From an uncultured bacterium (GTDB lineage: Bacteria > Chloroflexota > Anaerolineae > J036 > Brachytrichaceae): 45,827 bases of DNA. The DNA is taken from NCBI GenBank assembly GCA_903921365.1, contig CAIXPS010000050.1, forward strand, positions 1 through 45,827, given 5' to 3'. The notes beneath the pieces are model-generated. The model was given only the letters and a program-made list of their open reading frames with translations, was not told the DNA's origin and made no database searches. Of this stretch, positions 8,324 to 18,600 are shown piece after piece; position 1 is the stretch's first letter, and every line of letters starts with the position of its first letter. A program made the position numbers and the translations under genes.

Positions 8324-8636
8324 GGTATTCCTCCAACCAATACAGACCACAAAACGACGACTTCAGGCACAGCAAACCAGGATGCCGAGTGCTGTGCGCA
8401 TCACTTTGATAGACGGAGTTTCCAAGCGTTTTTCGATAGATTGAGGGCAATGAGGGTAAGAGAAGCGATGATGAGAGAACAGTAGGTCGAATGTCTTCGC
8501 CGGATGAATTTGTTCATCGGACGAATGCCCTGGCAAAAGGTCGTGTGAGCGAACCCGCCTGACCGCTGCAGTGTGGGTGAGGAAAGTGGCATGATGTTAG
8601 CGGCAATCTGATTATCTGTCAACATCGTGAAAGTCG
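8324..8636 (-). other. intergenic region between ATPase and SARP genes
   Basis: 313 bases without a supportable gene. It contains a promoter-like pair near the ATPase stop and then a long leader for the SARP gene. A 74-codon open frame (8401-8625) has no recognisable domain and no ribosome site. No clear terminator hairpin with a T run was found for the ATPase end. Confidence 0.6.
8594..8622 (-). promoter_or_regulatory. promoter-like site for the SARP gene
   Basis: On the minus strand TTGACA (8622-8617), a 17-base spacer and TAACAT (8599-8594). The -35 is perfect and the -10 matches four of six positions. It would give the regulator its own transcript with a leader of about 265 bases, apart from read-through from the eCIS operon. 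Confidence 0.5.
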
Positions 8637-9956
8637 CTACACCACTTTACCTTCCTTAACGTATTCGCGCAGGATCGCGGCTTCCAGTCGCTTGATGTTG
8701 AGGATGCGGGACTGGTCTGCCAGTGCTTCTACAGCGCAAAAATGCGTGACGTTCATGATCCCGGCGCCGGTGATTTCGAAGCGGGCAGCCACCTGCTGCC
8801 AGTCAATATCCTTCGCAATCTCAATCTGTGGCGGGAAGGCATTGCGCCATATCTCGAAGCGCTCTTCGGAGCGCGGCATCGGGAAGTGGATGACACACTG
8901 GAACCGGCGTATAAAGGCGTCGTCGATGTTGCCGCGCTGGTTGGTGGCCAGGATCACCAGCCCGGCGTAGGTCTCGATGCGCTGCAGCAGGTAGGCGACT
9001 TCCTGGTTGGCATACTTGTCGTGGGCGTCGCGGATGTCCGTGCGTTTGCCGAAGAGGGCGTCGGCTTCGTCGAAGAAGAGTATCCAGTTTTTGTTCTCGG
9101 CTTTGTCAAACAGCCGTGACAGGTTTTTCTCAGTCTCACCAATATATTTGGACACCACGCGCGACAGGTCGATCCGGAAAACATCTTTGCCTGTCTGCTT
9201 GCCCAGCAGGGTAGCGGTCAGGGTCTTGCCAGTGCCGGGCGGTCCGTAAAACAAGGCGCGGTAGCCGGGTTTGATTTTCTTCTTCATGCCCCAATCGTGC
9301 AACAGCATGTCGTTGTGCTTGATCCAGTTCTCGATCTCGCGAATCTGCCGCAGGGTGTTGGGGTGGAGCACCAGGTCGCCCCAGTCCATCTCGGTTTCGA
9401 TGTGCTCGGCGGGGAAGTCGATGCTGAAGCGTGGTTTGCTCACTGTGCCGGTTGTGAGTTGTTCCACAATTTCGGGGTCGAGGATCAGGCGGCCGCTCAT
9501 CAGCGGTTCGCCCTCGCGCACCGGTTCGAGCCAGAGGATGTGCTGGCGCGCGAACCAGTGTTCGCTGCTAAGGAGGCACTGCACTTCCAAGCGTTTCTCA
9601 AGGTCATCGCCAGCGAGGACAAACTGCGCCGTCTCGCCGGTGGGCAGGATGCCGCGATGGTTTGTGCCTTTGACGCCGCCGAACTCGGGGAAGTCGCCGC
9701 CTTGAGGAAGATATTCGGCGATGATCTTGTTTAAGAAATAGGGTTCGACATGGGGGACCAGTGCCAGCAATAGCAAAATATACTCATCGAAAGAAGGTTG
9801 ATGAGCTTTGATAAACATCGCAAAGGGCGACTCGTCTTTAAAGTAGGCAATTCCGCCAATATCAATTTCACTTACCTGGCCAGTGTGCACCTTGAATCGG
9901 CCGGCGATAACGGTCTGCAGATAAACAAGCGCAGCACTGAGGGAGGGTGAATTCAT
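8637..9956 (-). CDS. eCIS AAA+ ATPase (Afp15/Pvc15-like)
   Basis: 439 residues. The C-terminal half is an AAA+ module of the FtsH/Cdc48 branch: Walker A GPPGTGKT at 238-245, Walker B ILFFDEAD at 292-299, sensor-1 ATNQ near 337 and arginine-finger region FIRRFQ near 350. The N-terminal 200 residues are the family-specific domain of eCIS ATPases. In Afp and PVC systems the equivalent ATPase is needed for assembly or effector loading, and is not part of the final particle; the same role is inferred here. It is the last gene of the long minus-strand operon, 38 bases after the immunity-like gene. Motifs are intact, so an active ATPase is expected. Confidence 0.95.
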   Translation of the reverse strand: MNSPSLSAALVYLQTVIAGRFKVHTGQVSEIDIGGIAYFKDESPFAMFIKAHQPSFDEYILLLLALVPHVEPYFLNKIIAEYLPQGGDFPEFGGVKGTNHRGILPTGETAQFVLAGDDLEKRLEVQCLLSSEHWFARQHILWLEPVREGEPLMSGRLILDPEIVEQLTTGTVSKPRFSIDFPAEHIETEMDWGDLVLHPNTLRQIREIENWIKHNDMLLHDWGMKKKIKPGYRALFYGPPGTGKTLTATLLGKQTGKDVFRIDLSRVVSKYIGETEKNLSRLFDKAENKNWILFFDEADALFGKRTDIRDAHDKYANQEVAYLLQRIETYAGLVILATNQRGNIDDAFIRRFQCVIHFPMPRSEERFEIWRNAFPPQIEIAKDIDWQQVAARFEITGAGIMNVTHFCAVEALADQSRILNIKRLEAAILREYVKEGKVV

Positions 9957-9994
9957 GTGATTGCGAGTTGATGAAGCGTTCTTTACCCTGCCGG

Positions 9995-10564
9995 CTATAA
10001 CTGTCTCGCTTTACCTGCATAAAGCTGGGCAGAAATCGCCAGATACTCACGCATTTTGACGATTTTGAAATGCGAGCTCTGGAAACTCCCACCCAACGGT
10101 AAAGCGGGAAAGAGGCCATACACGTCATCATATTCAAGGATCTGGTTTGTCTTTGATGTCTTATATACATCGAAATAGGCGGATTCCAGGAATGAATCCA
10201 TCGTTGCCAGGACATTCATGAAATCGCAGAAATCAAACCTGCCTTTATAAAGATATCCCGAAATCGGATCGAGCTGATAAATCTTGCCATTGTGAGAATA
10301 GCAAATACTTCCCAGAGCAGTTCTCATAAACGCAAAACATTGTTTGCCATTTAGACCCCATTCGGAAAGTGTCTGGAAATGTGCCCGCGGAAGCGTTGTC
10401 AGAAAGAAATCATCGTGATATGCACACTGACCTTCCGTTTGCAGAAACTGGGCAATGACAGGCGGGGCTTTGTCGTCTGACAGAAGGGATAGTTCCCTGG
10501 CACTGAATGGCTTGGCCTTTCTGCTTCTTGGATACTTCTCGAGGAATTCTGTGATGTCACACAT
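9995..10564 (-). CDS. Tdi1-like immunity protein candidate (GAD-like/DUF1851)
   Basis: 189 residues, soluble and acidic-aromatic. The second half (about residues 75-180) has the pattern I know from DUF1851/Tdi1-type immunity proteins: FAFMRTALGSICYSHNGKIY, LDPISGYLYKG, DFCDFMNVLATMDSFLES, YDDVYGLFPALPLGG, and KMREYLAISAQLYAG. The first 70 residues fit the GAD-like part (FLEKYPRSRKAKPFS). In Agrobacterium, Tdi1 neutralises the Ntox15-type DNase Tde1. The gene starts 6 bases after the stop of the DUF4157 protein, whose C-terminus looks Ntox15-like, so the pair fits toxin and antidote. There is no clear ribosome site, so translation is probably coupled to the toxin gene. Family assignment is from memory of the motifs, without a profile search. 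Confidence 0.75.
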   Translation of the reverse strand: MCDITEFLEKYPRSRKAKPFSARELSLLSDDKAPPVIAQFLQTEGQCAYHDDFFLTTLPRAHFQTLSEWGLNGKQCFAFMRTALGSICYSHNGKIYQLDPISGYLYKGRFDFCDFMNVLATMDSFLESAYFDVYKTSKTNQILEYDDVYGLFPALPLGGSFQSSHFKIVKMREYLAISAQLYAGKARQL

Positions 10565-10570
10565 AACACA

Positions 10571-13500
10571 TCATGGATTTAACTTTACATTGACATTTGC
10601 GGTTGGCTGTACATCAGCAGCTTTCGAATCGACCTCTGCTATTCTATCTTTCCATTGTGAACCAATGGATGAATTGATTGCGGAATTTCCAAGCACGCCA
10701 GACTGATCACCATAAACGGTCGCGCTACCACCAGCCACTTGGTCAACCGTGTGCAGGACGGCTTCGCCCCTAGTCGCACGACTGACGATCAACCTCTCGG
10801 CAATCGACAGGGCTAGTGTTTTCCCAGTTGCCTGTGTGACTTTACCGTTAGCATCCGCATACTTAAGAAGCGATGTTTTATCGGAAGCAGTAAGGCCGCT
10901 GATCGCGTTTACATTAGCGATGATTGTTTTAGCGAACTCATCAATTCTTCGCTTATCAGAATCTACGCTTCGACTCTCACGCCCAAAGGCTGTAAATCTC
11001 GCCCGATTCTTCTGCCAGTCACCCACTTTCATCGCCGTCAGTGTTGACTGCTGCATGGCAATCTGTCGCTTAAACTCGACCGGGTTGCCGCTAATATTGA
11101 AGGTGATCACAGCCTGCGGCATGGTGGCTTTCTTTGTTCCACCCGTTTCATACATGATCTGAACCAGCAGAACAACGATATCATCCCTTAGTTTTTCGTT
11201 AGCTGGTTCCAGCGCCGGGTCGTTCTTGTTGATGTTGCTCTGTAGTAAATTCCCCTTACTGTCTGCCTGGCCGATCAGACCGACTACTTTCGCAGAAGGC
11301 GGGGGATTCGCGCCGCGGAACCTCGTCAGAGCGCCATCGAGGCGTGCCGGGGCACTCGCCAACATCACGCTACTACCCTCGGCGTAGATGCGATGGCTTT
11401 CGCTGCTGACGGAAAACGTCTTCGGCTTGAAGAACAGGCTTTTCGCCTTGTCTTTGAGGCTTTGCAGCATGTTTCCCAGCCACGCCACAATTTTGTCCAA
11501 TCCCTTGTCAATCGGCGCGCGAATCTTCTTGACCACCCCCACCAGTTTCTCAGGGATGTTGCCCAGCCCGGCGAACTTGGCCAGGAATCCGATGACCACC
11601 ACCAGCGTGTTGGCAAGTGTCTGCTCGACCTTCTTAGCCGCCGGTTCCACCTGGCCGGATGCGATCGCGGAGATGGAATCGATAAAGGACGCGACGACGG
11701 CGCCGATCTGTTTGGCCTTATCGATGAAGAATGTCACGGTGTTGTAGATGGCAATGATGGCCTGGATGATGGCGCCCGCCGGGTTCAGCATGCTCACAAG
11801 CTTGACGACGGCGGCCTTTACCACTTCGGTCGTAATCATCTGGGTGACCTGTGAGATCAACTGGTCTTTCAGTTCAGTCAGTTCGGTCTTGATCTGCTCC
11901 CATGCAGCGGCGGGGCCGTCCTTTACCAGCGTCACCAGGATCGCCGCGGTTTTTTCGATGACCACCAGCACCGGCTCCGGGATGATCTTCAGCAGCTTGG
12001 TGCGGATGTTTTGCCATGTCAAGCCGAGGACTGACAGCACAAGTTTGATGATTTCCATCAGGCTAAACGACTGCGGGATGTACACCCCGGCCTCGCCCAG
12101 CGGTCCGGTAAGCCATTTGATCAGCGCAGTCTTCAGGTGATCGAGAATGTGGTCTGCAAACATCTGGAAGCCCAGTTTGCCCGCGCGCACCAGGTTGCCG
12201 ACAAACCCGATCGGGTTCTTCAGAATGGTTGTGAACGCCGCCCTGGCCTTGGCGATATAGGGCATGACGCCGGGCGCGACGACCGAGAACAGAATCTCCA
12301 GCAGGCTGATGACCTGGTTGAGCCCCCAACTTAAGAATTCGGTGGCGATATTGACAAACGCCCCGACGACCTTGCCGAAGGCGCCCACCACGGTAATGAT
12401 GTCCTGGAAGGTCAGCGATTTGAGCGTGTCGATGATCTTGATTGGGATGCTGCGCGCGAAGCCCAGCAGACCCGCCAGTGCGCCTTGGAACCACGCCCAG
12501 GCGCGCGCGATGGCGTTGCCCTTTTTGATGTTCTCCCAAATCTCTTCCTGCCCGATCAGTTTCATGAACCCGCCGATAAGGGTATCGGCGGTGCGGGGCA
12601 CGGCTTCGCCCGTGATGGGGTCCTGGCCGAGAATGGCCTTGAGAAGATCGTAGCCGCGCGTGCCCTGTGCGAGGGCGGCCAGCGGTTTCAGGATGGCATC
12701 TTTCACCATCTTGAGAATCTCGATGACAACGCTGCCAGCGAAAGAGATCAGGCGCGAGATCGGGGCAGTGAAGATGGCTTTAGCGCGATCCCATACGCCT
12801 CCCAGGTCAAAGATGTCGCGCCAACCGAGTGAGTCCATAAAGCGCTTCAGGCCTGCGACAATATCACTGCCGATGTCGCCGAGTGTGGCAATCTTTTGTT
12901 CTACCCACGCAGCAGCCTTGTTGATTACGCCGTGGTTATCGAGCGCCTGGGTGATCAGCGCCCCACCTGGCACGAGTTCAATCAAGGCGCGCAGGATGTT
13001 GGCCGCGCTGCGGTCGACGGAGCGCATGTTGATCGGGTTAAACCCCATCAGAACGGTCAGCATGCGGAAGCCTGGGATGTAGTTGGCTTTGTCGGCAAAA
13101 TAATCCAGTGCATCCTGCAAGCCGAGGCGCTGCACCGGGGGCGGGGTAGTGGTGGTCGATATCTGCGGGCTGCGTTGCACGGCATGGCCCTGCTGGATGG
13201 TGTGCGTCAGCTCATGCGCCAGGAGTTGTTTGCCCTCGCCTGTGCCGGGCTGGTACTGGTCGCGCGAGAAAAAGACGTTGTTCTGATAAGTAAATGCGCG
13301 CGCGCTGAGCTGATTGCTCAGGCTGGCGGCGCCGGCATCGTTGTGGATGCGCACATTGCCAAAATCGGCCCCGAAGCGCGGCTCCATGTAACTGCGCGTA
13401 TCGCTGGAGAGCGGCTGGCCGCCGCCGGCGCTGCTAAGAATCGCCGCATGTGTGCCGGCAGTGACGGCGGGCGCCCCTTCGCCGCTGCGTTGCAGCTTTT

Positions 13501-13807
13501 CATCCCCTGCCGGGGCCTTTTGGATTTTCTCGTCCTCTTTCTTCTGCAGCTTGTCGTCGGGCAGGCGCTGCACTTTATCTTCCTTCGCAGGTGACGTGGT
13601 CGCAGGCGCAGGCATGCGCATCACCTTGTCCGCCATCTGATCGGCTTCCTGCTCGAACTTGTCACCAGGCTTGTTTACCGTCAGTTTCGCCTGGATTGCT
13701 GGCGCAAAAAAGCCGCCGCCACTCGCCTTTGCAAAGAATGGTTCGCCGTGCGTCTGCGTCGCAGTCGTCGAGGTGGTTTTGGATGTGCTTTCCGCGCTCG
13801 TTTTCAT
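10571..13807 (-). CDS. DUF4157 eCIS effector with Ntox15-like C-terminal toxin domain
   Basis: 1,078 residues. A disordered, charged N-terminal region (1-120) is followed by the DUF4157 (eCIS core) domain at about 125-207: MEPRFGADFGNVRIHNDAG, a VFFSRDQYQPGTGEGKQLLA stretch and HELTHTIQQ, which gives a metallopeptidase-like HExxH at 198-202. Residues about 230-830 are long hydrophobic and amphipathic helices typical of these giant proteins, perhaps a translocation region. Residues about 896-1078 resemble polymorphic toxin family Ntox15: EFKRQIAMQQSTL, VGDWQKNRARFTAFGR, then HTVD (an HxxD motif, His1019 and Asp1022) with QVAGG and NSSIGSQWKDRI. Ntox15 proteins such as Tde1 are DNases. The gene sits between the tape measure and the immunity-like gene. 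DUF4157 is secure; the toxin domain is likely but unsearched. Confidence 0.85.
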   Translation of the reverse strand: MKTSAESTSKTTSTTATQTHGEPFFAKASGGGFFAPAIQAKLTVNKPGDKFEQEADQMADKVMRMPAPATTSPAKEDKVQRLPDDKLQKKEDEKIQKAPAGDEKLQRSGEGAPAVTAGTHAAILSSAGGGQPLSSDTRSYMEPRFGADFGNVRIHNDAGAASLSNQLSARAFTYQNNVFFSRDQYQPGTGEGKQLLAHELTHTIQQGHAVQRSPQISTTTTPPPVQRLGLQDALDYFADKANYIPGFRMLTVLMGFNPINMRSVDRSAANILRALIELVPGGALITQALDNHGVINKAAAWVEQKIATLGDIGSDIVAGLKRFMDSLGWRDIFDLGGVWDRAKAIFTAPISRLISFAGSVVIEILKMVKDAILKPLAALAQGTRGYDLLKAILGQDPITGEAVPRTADTLIGGFMKLIGQEEIWENIKKGNAIARAWAWFQGALAGLLGFARSIPIKIIDTLKSLTFQDIITVVGAFGKVVGAFVNIATEFLSWGLNQVISLLEILFSVVAPGVMPYIAKARAAFTTILKNPIGFVGNLVRAGKLGFQMFADHILDHLKTALIKWLTGPLGEAGVYIPQSFSLMEIIKLVLSVLGLTWQNIRTKLLKIIPEPVLVVIEKTAAILVTLVKDGPAAAWEQIKTELTELKDQLISQVTQMITTEVVKAAVVKLVSMLNPAGAIIQAIIAIYNTVTFFIDKAKQIGAVVASFIDSISAIASGQVEPAAKKVEQTLANTLVVVIGFLAKFAGLGNIPEKLVGVVKKIRAPIDKGLDKIVAWLGNMLQSLKDKAKSLFFKPKTFSVSSESHRIYAEGSSVMLASAPARLDGALTRFRGANPPPSAKVVGLIGQADSKGNLLQSNINKNDPALEPANEKLRDDIVVLLVQIMYETGGTKKATMPQAVITFNISGNPVEFKRQIAMQQSTLTAMKVGDWQKNRARFTAFGRESRSVDSDKRRIDEFAKTIIANVNAISGLTASDKTSLLKYADANGKVTQATGKTLALSIAERLIVSRATRGEAVLHTVDQVAGGSATVYGDQSGVLGNSAINSSIGSQWKDRIAEVDSKAADVQPTANVNVKLNP

Positions 13808-13829
13808 GGTATATACAAACGGCCTCGCC

Positions 13830-15644
13830 CTAACGCCACTCCACCCACAACATCCGCTGCATCCACGGCAACTGGATCATCGAAAGGTTCCATGGCAACT
13901 GATCGAGCAGGAAGTCGTAGCCGCTGGTTTCCACCTGCAGCAGCCACTCACCGTTGCGTTCAGATAGTTTGCCTGGGCGCACCAGGAACGAACCACGCAA
14001 TCCGTCGGGGGAGGTATCGCGCAGACTGTCCCAATGGTGAATCACCGCGCTGAGCAGCCCGGCGGCTTCGTCCATTTCGGCGCTGGTCAGTTCAACGCTC
14101 GCATCCACCGGCGCATCCAGCGGCCATCCGCACAGCACCTTCGGAAGCGCCAACTCATATTCAGGCGCACCCTGGCGCCCGGTAGCCAGATAGTAGAGCA
14201 CATGCAGCGCTCGTTCGGGTTGTGCGAGGGTATCCTCGATAGCGATGCCAAGGGCTGTGAAAAATTGCGGCAGGAAGGGGTGCAACAACACCAACCCGGC
14301 CAGGTTGAGATACAGGCCGTTTTCTATATCAATGGGTGGATACGTTCTTGGTAGGGTGGGAACATTGGCGGCAGTTTCTAAGCCGATCCACACTGTGCCT
14401 GGCTTGTTTTCCTGTGTTAACGCGCCTGGGGGGGCGGTTGATGTTTGTTTGGGTGTTCGACCCTTTGGCGGGGGCGGCAACGCTTCAATATCCGGGAACA
14501 CGTCCGGCCATTGGCGCCGCAGGATCGATGCCAACGCTGTCCGTCGCTCCAGCGACATCGGCGAGTTGCCCCAGGCAGTGCGCAGCAGCGCCGCTGCTGT
14601 GACATCAGCCCGCGTAACTACTTTGGCAAATACAGATTCCCAAACCTGCCTTTCAAAAGCAAAAGCACCTGCCTCTTCACGGGATGCCCGCTGTAGCACC
14701 GGAATGATTTCGGCCATCACTCGAACCGCCTCGGGCGCCAGACGCGCCAACAAAGTCTGTAGAAAGTCACGCGTGAACTGGATTGTCAGGCGTCTGCGCG
14801 CATTCGCGCTGTTCAACGCACGCAGAATCGCGCGTTGTTCACCCGCGCCAGCCGCGGTGTCGCCGTTCACGTCCCGCCATACTGCCAGGATGACCTGCTC
14901 CAGGCTTTGCCCCTCAGGTAATTGAAACGACCAGGGCAGGTTGCCGCCGCCCAGGAAAAAGGCCAGGGCTGTTGTGATGTGCTGCAACTCGCTGACATAG
15001 GACACATTCGCCCGCGCCTCACTCTGCAGTGGTGGCCCCAGCCCTCTGGCAGCCGAACCGGGCAAGACATGCCCTGAAGAATCGAACGCGGCGCGGCTGG
15101 AAGCGCTGTCCAGTTGCTCTGTCGTCTCAGGTAGATCGGGCGAGTCGAAGATATCCAATGCCCACCCGTCGGCTTCAATGCCCAACCAATCGTTATCGGG
15201 CGTATCCTGGCGGGTTGGCTCGCCAGCGTGCGTGCTCGGCTCCCGTTCGATCAATTGGTGCGGCTGCCCCGCGGTATCCGGCGGTGTTTGCCGCCGGTGT
15301 CGTTGAAGAGTCGCGCGGACTGATTCTGATGAAGCGCGATGTGGCGCTGTCACAGCGCTTAACGCCCGGCCCAGTTCGGCGGCGATGCGTCCAGGCAGAT
15401 CGCGCTCCAATTGTTCAAGAGTGATGTCGCCGGCGTCGATGTCCAATCTCTCGATGACCAGACGCTCATCAGATGGATCAAATCGACGTAACACCCGCTC
15501 GATGACCGGCGTTAATTCGTTCTGGCAGAGTCCCGCCACGATGCGCTGTACTGCAAACCCATCCGTCTCGGCGCCGTTGACGTGGATTTGCAGTACCTGC
15601 CGCTGGATCACCAGCGGGCTGGCAAGCGATACTGGCATGGTCAT
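13830..15644 (-). CDS. eCIS tape measure protein (Afp14/Pvc14-like)
   Basis: 604 residues. The protein has the build of the contractile-injection tape-measure family: an N-terminal domain with VLRRFDPSDERLVIERLDIDAG and ITLEQLERDLPGRIAAELGRAL, a variable Pro/Gln-rich and charged middle, and a conserved C-terminus with LNLAGLVLLHPFLPQFF, RALHVLYYLATG, ELALPKVLCGWP and a Trp-rich end (DQLPWNLSMIQLPWMQRMLWVEW). It sets tube and sheath length and sits inside the tube. Its ATG overlaps the stop of the preceding gene by four bases (ATGA), so the two are translationally coupled. 604 residues is short to moderate for this family, so a fairly short particle may be expected; that is inference. Confidence 0.92.
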   Translation of the reverse strand: MTMPVSLASPLVIQRQVLQIHVNGAETDGFAVQRIVAGLCQNELTPVIERVLRRFDPSDERLVIERLDIDAGDITLEQLERDLPGRIAAELGRALSAVTAPHRASSESVRATLQRHRRQTPPDTAGQPHQLIEREPSTHAGEPTRQDTPDNDWLGIEADGWALDIFDSPDLPETTEQLDSASSRAAFDSSGHVLPGSAARGLGPPLQSEARANVSYVSELQHITTALAFFLGGGNLPWSFQLPEGQSLEQVILAVWRDVNGDTAAGAGEQRAILRALNSANARRRLTIQFTRDFLQTLLARLAPEAVRVMAEIIPVLQRASREEAGAFAFERQVWESVFAKVVTRADVTAAALLRTAWGNSPMSLERRTALASILRRQWPDVFPDIEALPPPPKGRTPKQTSTAPPGALTQENKPGTVWIGLETAANVPTLPRTYPPIDIENGLYLNLAGLVLLHPFLPQFFTALGIAIEDTLAQPERALHVLYYLATGRQGAPEYELALPKVLCGWPLDAPVDASVELTSAEMDEAAGLLSAVIHHWDSLRDTSPDGLRGSFLVRPGKLSERNGEWLLQVETSGYDFLLDQLPWNLSMIQLPWMQRMLWVEWR

Positions 15645-18600
15645 CCCTTAACCGTTATCGTCCCATCAAGCGTGACAACGCAACCTTTTTGAGTGAAAGC
15701 AGTCAGCCGGACGCGCTTGATCAACGGCGTCAGTATCGCGATCTGTGTCTTGACATTCTGGCCAAGGAGCACAGACGGCGACGCGTCCTCAACCTCCCAC
15801 ATATACTGCGCAGGCTGATCGTTTCCACCCGCGCTACCGTTTAGGATAGCCACGTTTTGTTCCATCTTTCCATCCATCTTCAGGACAGCATCCGTGCCGT
15901 CGCATTTGGGTCTCCAGTCAGGCTTGGCATCGCACTTGTTGGCTGTTTTACAGCCGAATGGGGGGATCAAGATGTCTGATTTCTGGTTGCCGGCCTGCAG
16001 ATGCATTTGCGTTCCGTTTAGGGTGTAAACCACAGTGCGAGTTTCGATAAACTCACCGTAGCCATAGGTGATCTCCAGGGCGATTGTGAAATCGGCGAAT
16101 TTATCGCAATTGAAGTGTTCGATCACCAGGGTCTGTGGCCCATTGGCGTCGCTGGGACGATAGGACAAACTGAACCAGTTATCGGCCTTCGCCTGATCAA
16201 CGATTGCCTTGTTGATGCCATCAAGCCAACCCTGCACAGTCTGGGTGAAGTTACCATTCAATGCAACCTGGTGGGCGGCGATGTCCACGCCGCCAATATC
16301 CAGGCCTCCAATCTGTATCGGCGCGCCGTCCGTCCCGGCGATTGTGAATTGCCTGACCCTGCCTGCATAATTCGTCAACGGATGCTCTTTTCTTGGTTCG
16401 GGCAGCCAGAAGAGATAACCACACTGGATCGCTTCGCCGCTGCACGGCAGGTTGCAGCAATCATGCTGTACTGATGTAGTAGCCGGGCAATTGTGCGCGT
16501 CTGTGACTTGAATGTCAACCGCCTTCCCGTCAGCAATCGGATCGGTGACAAACCTGACGTCCTTGTCGCCTGGTATAGCCACGCCGTTCACCTTATAAGG
16601 CGCCGTGCCGCCGGTGATGAGTAGTTCAGCGGTATAGGTCTTGTTATCACCACTGCATGTGTACTTCTGCGCGTGTATCTGCAACTGTTCAGCGATTGTG
16701 ACGACCTGCTGCACGGACTCGATCCCGTTTGCATCCCTGATCGTTATCACATACTCTTTCGGTCTCGCGTTAAGCAACAACGGCCCGGCTAGCGGCTGAT
16801 AAGCGGCACCGTCGATGCTGGCCTCAAATGGCGCGCTGCCAGTTACAGGCGTGAGTATGACCTCCGCCTGCTGCTTGTCATTCGCACAACCGGTCTGCAT
16901 CGAAAAGGTCGGTTGCGATTTGAGCGCAAATACATCCTCGATTGTGGCGGAGCACTGGTTATCGGTAAACGCAGTGAGGCGCACCCGTTTTGCGAGCGGA
17001 GCCAGTGTGGAAAACTCTATCGTGGCCGGATTTCCCGTCGACAATGAGGGTATCGCGTCATCAACCTGCCATAGATACTCGCTGATCTTGACATCTCCTG
17101 CTGGGAATGCCGTCAAGGTCGCATTATTCTGACTTGTTTTAGCCTCGATCTTCAGCCCAACACCGGCGTCCCCGCACTTTTGTGTCCAGACAGGTATGGG
17201 ATCGCACTTGTTGGCTGTTTCGCAATCATATGGCGGGATCGCGATGTCTGACTGTAGATCTCCCATGCCCAGATGCATTTTGGTTCCAGTGGCGTCATAA
17301 GTCACAGTGCGATTCTCAACAAAGTCACCGATGGCATACGTGACGTCCACCTCGATTGTGAAAGCGGCAAAGTCGCCGCAGGCGTAATGCTCGATGAAAA
17401 GCGTCTGCAGGTGGTTGTTGTCGCCGGGGCGGTAAGACAGACTGAACCAGTCCCCATCATTCAGGTTGTTTGTGATTGCCTTGTTGATGCCGCCAAGCCA
17501 ATCCTGTGCGGTTTGCGCAAACTGGTTGTTCAAGTCGTCCGGTTTGGCTGATATGTTCAGGCCTCCAATGACCACTTGACTGCCGTCCTTCCCTGCAATT
17601 GAGAACGATTTGATACTTGCCTGATAATCCGTCAGAGGACGCTCTTTGGTTGATTCGGGCAGCCAGAAGAGATATCCACAGCGGACCGCCTCGCCTTTAC
17701 ATGGCAGGTCGCAGCAATCATGCTGTACCCGTGTATTAGCCGCACAACCGAACTTGTCCGTGACTTGAATATCAACAGACTTCCCACCAGCGATTGGATC
17801 GGTCGAGTACTTGTCGCCCTGGAACTCGACGCCGTTAGCGCTGTAGGGTAGCGTCCCACCAGTGATAGTGAGTTGAGCCTTGTAAGTCTTGCCATCCTCG
17901 CTGCATTCGTAAATAGGATCGCTTACCTTAAGGGGTTCACTGATCAGGATGTCCTGGGTGACCGATTCATTCTCATCGGCGTCCCGGATCGTTAGCTTGT
18001 GAGGACCGGCCCCCAGGCGTATTGCGCCTGTGAGAGGCTGATAATCTCCTCGGTCAACGCTGACTTCATATGGCGGTATCCCAGCCGCCGGGGTGAGGGT
18101 AACGTCAGCTTCATTACTCTTATCGTCGGCACAACCGATCCGCAGCGTAAAGGCCGGCGTTTGTTTTGGCAGGACAAACTGAATCGGCGCGCAGTCCGAG
18201 CAGCATACGTACGGCAGGAAGAAGTCGGCAATCACGACGCCTTTGGCAAGGGCACTAACCGCTTTTTCAAGCACCGCGCCGTTCAACGCCTCGATGGGGA
18301 TAGAAGTTTCGTGATAAACAATGATGAAGGATCCACCCAGCGGCACACCCGCCTTATGCTGGATACCGGGATGCTGCTGGAGGAAATGTTCGAGATACTG
18401 GCGGCGCTTGGCATCCATGAGGCGGCGCTTGTACTCTTCGATCAATGCCTTGAACGCATCCGGCCGGGACTGCCCGATGATCTCATCCATCCGGTCATAC
18501 AGTTCTTCCCAGGCCAGCCCCTGATCTTTGGCGTCAGCGCCCTGTTTCTCAATCAGGGGTTTGGCGATTGTGGCGTGTGCCACCAGGTTGATAAAGCTGT

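Noticed and set aside
8401-8625. 74-codon open frame on the minus strand upstream of the SARP gene
   Set aside because: No ribosome site and no domain or recognisable family. It overlaps the SARP leader and promoter, and looks like chance.
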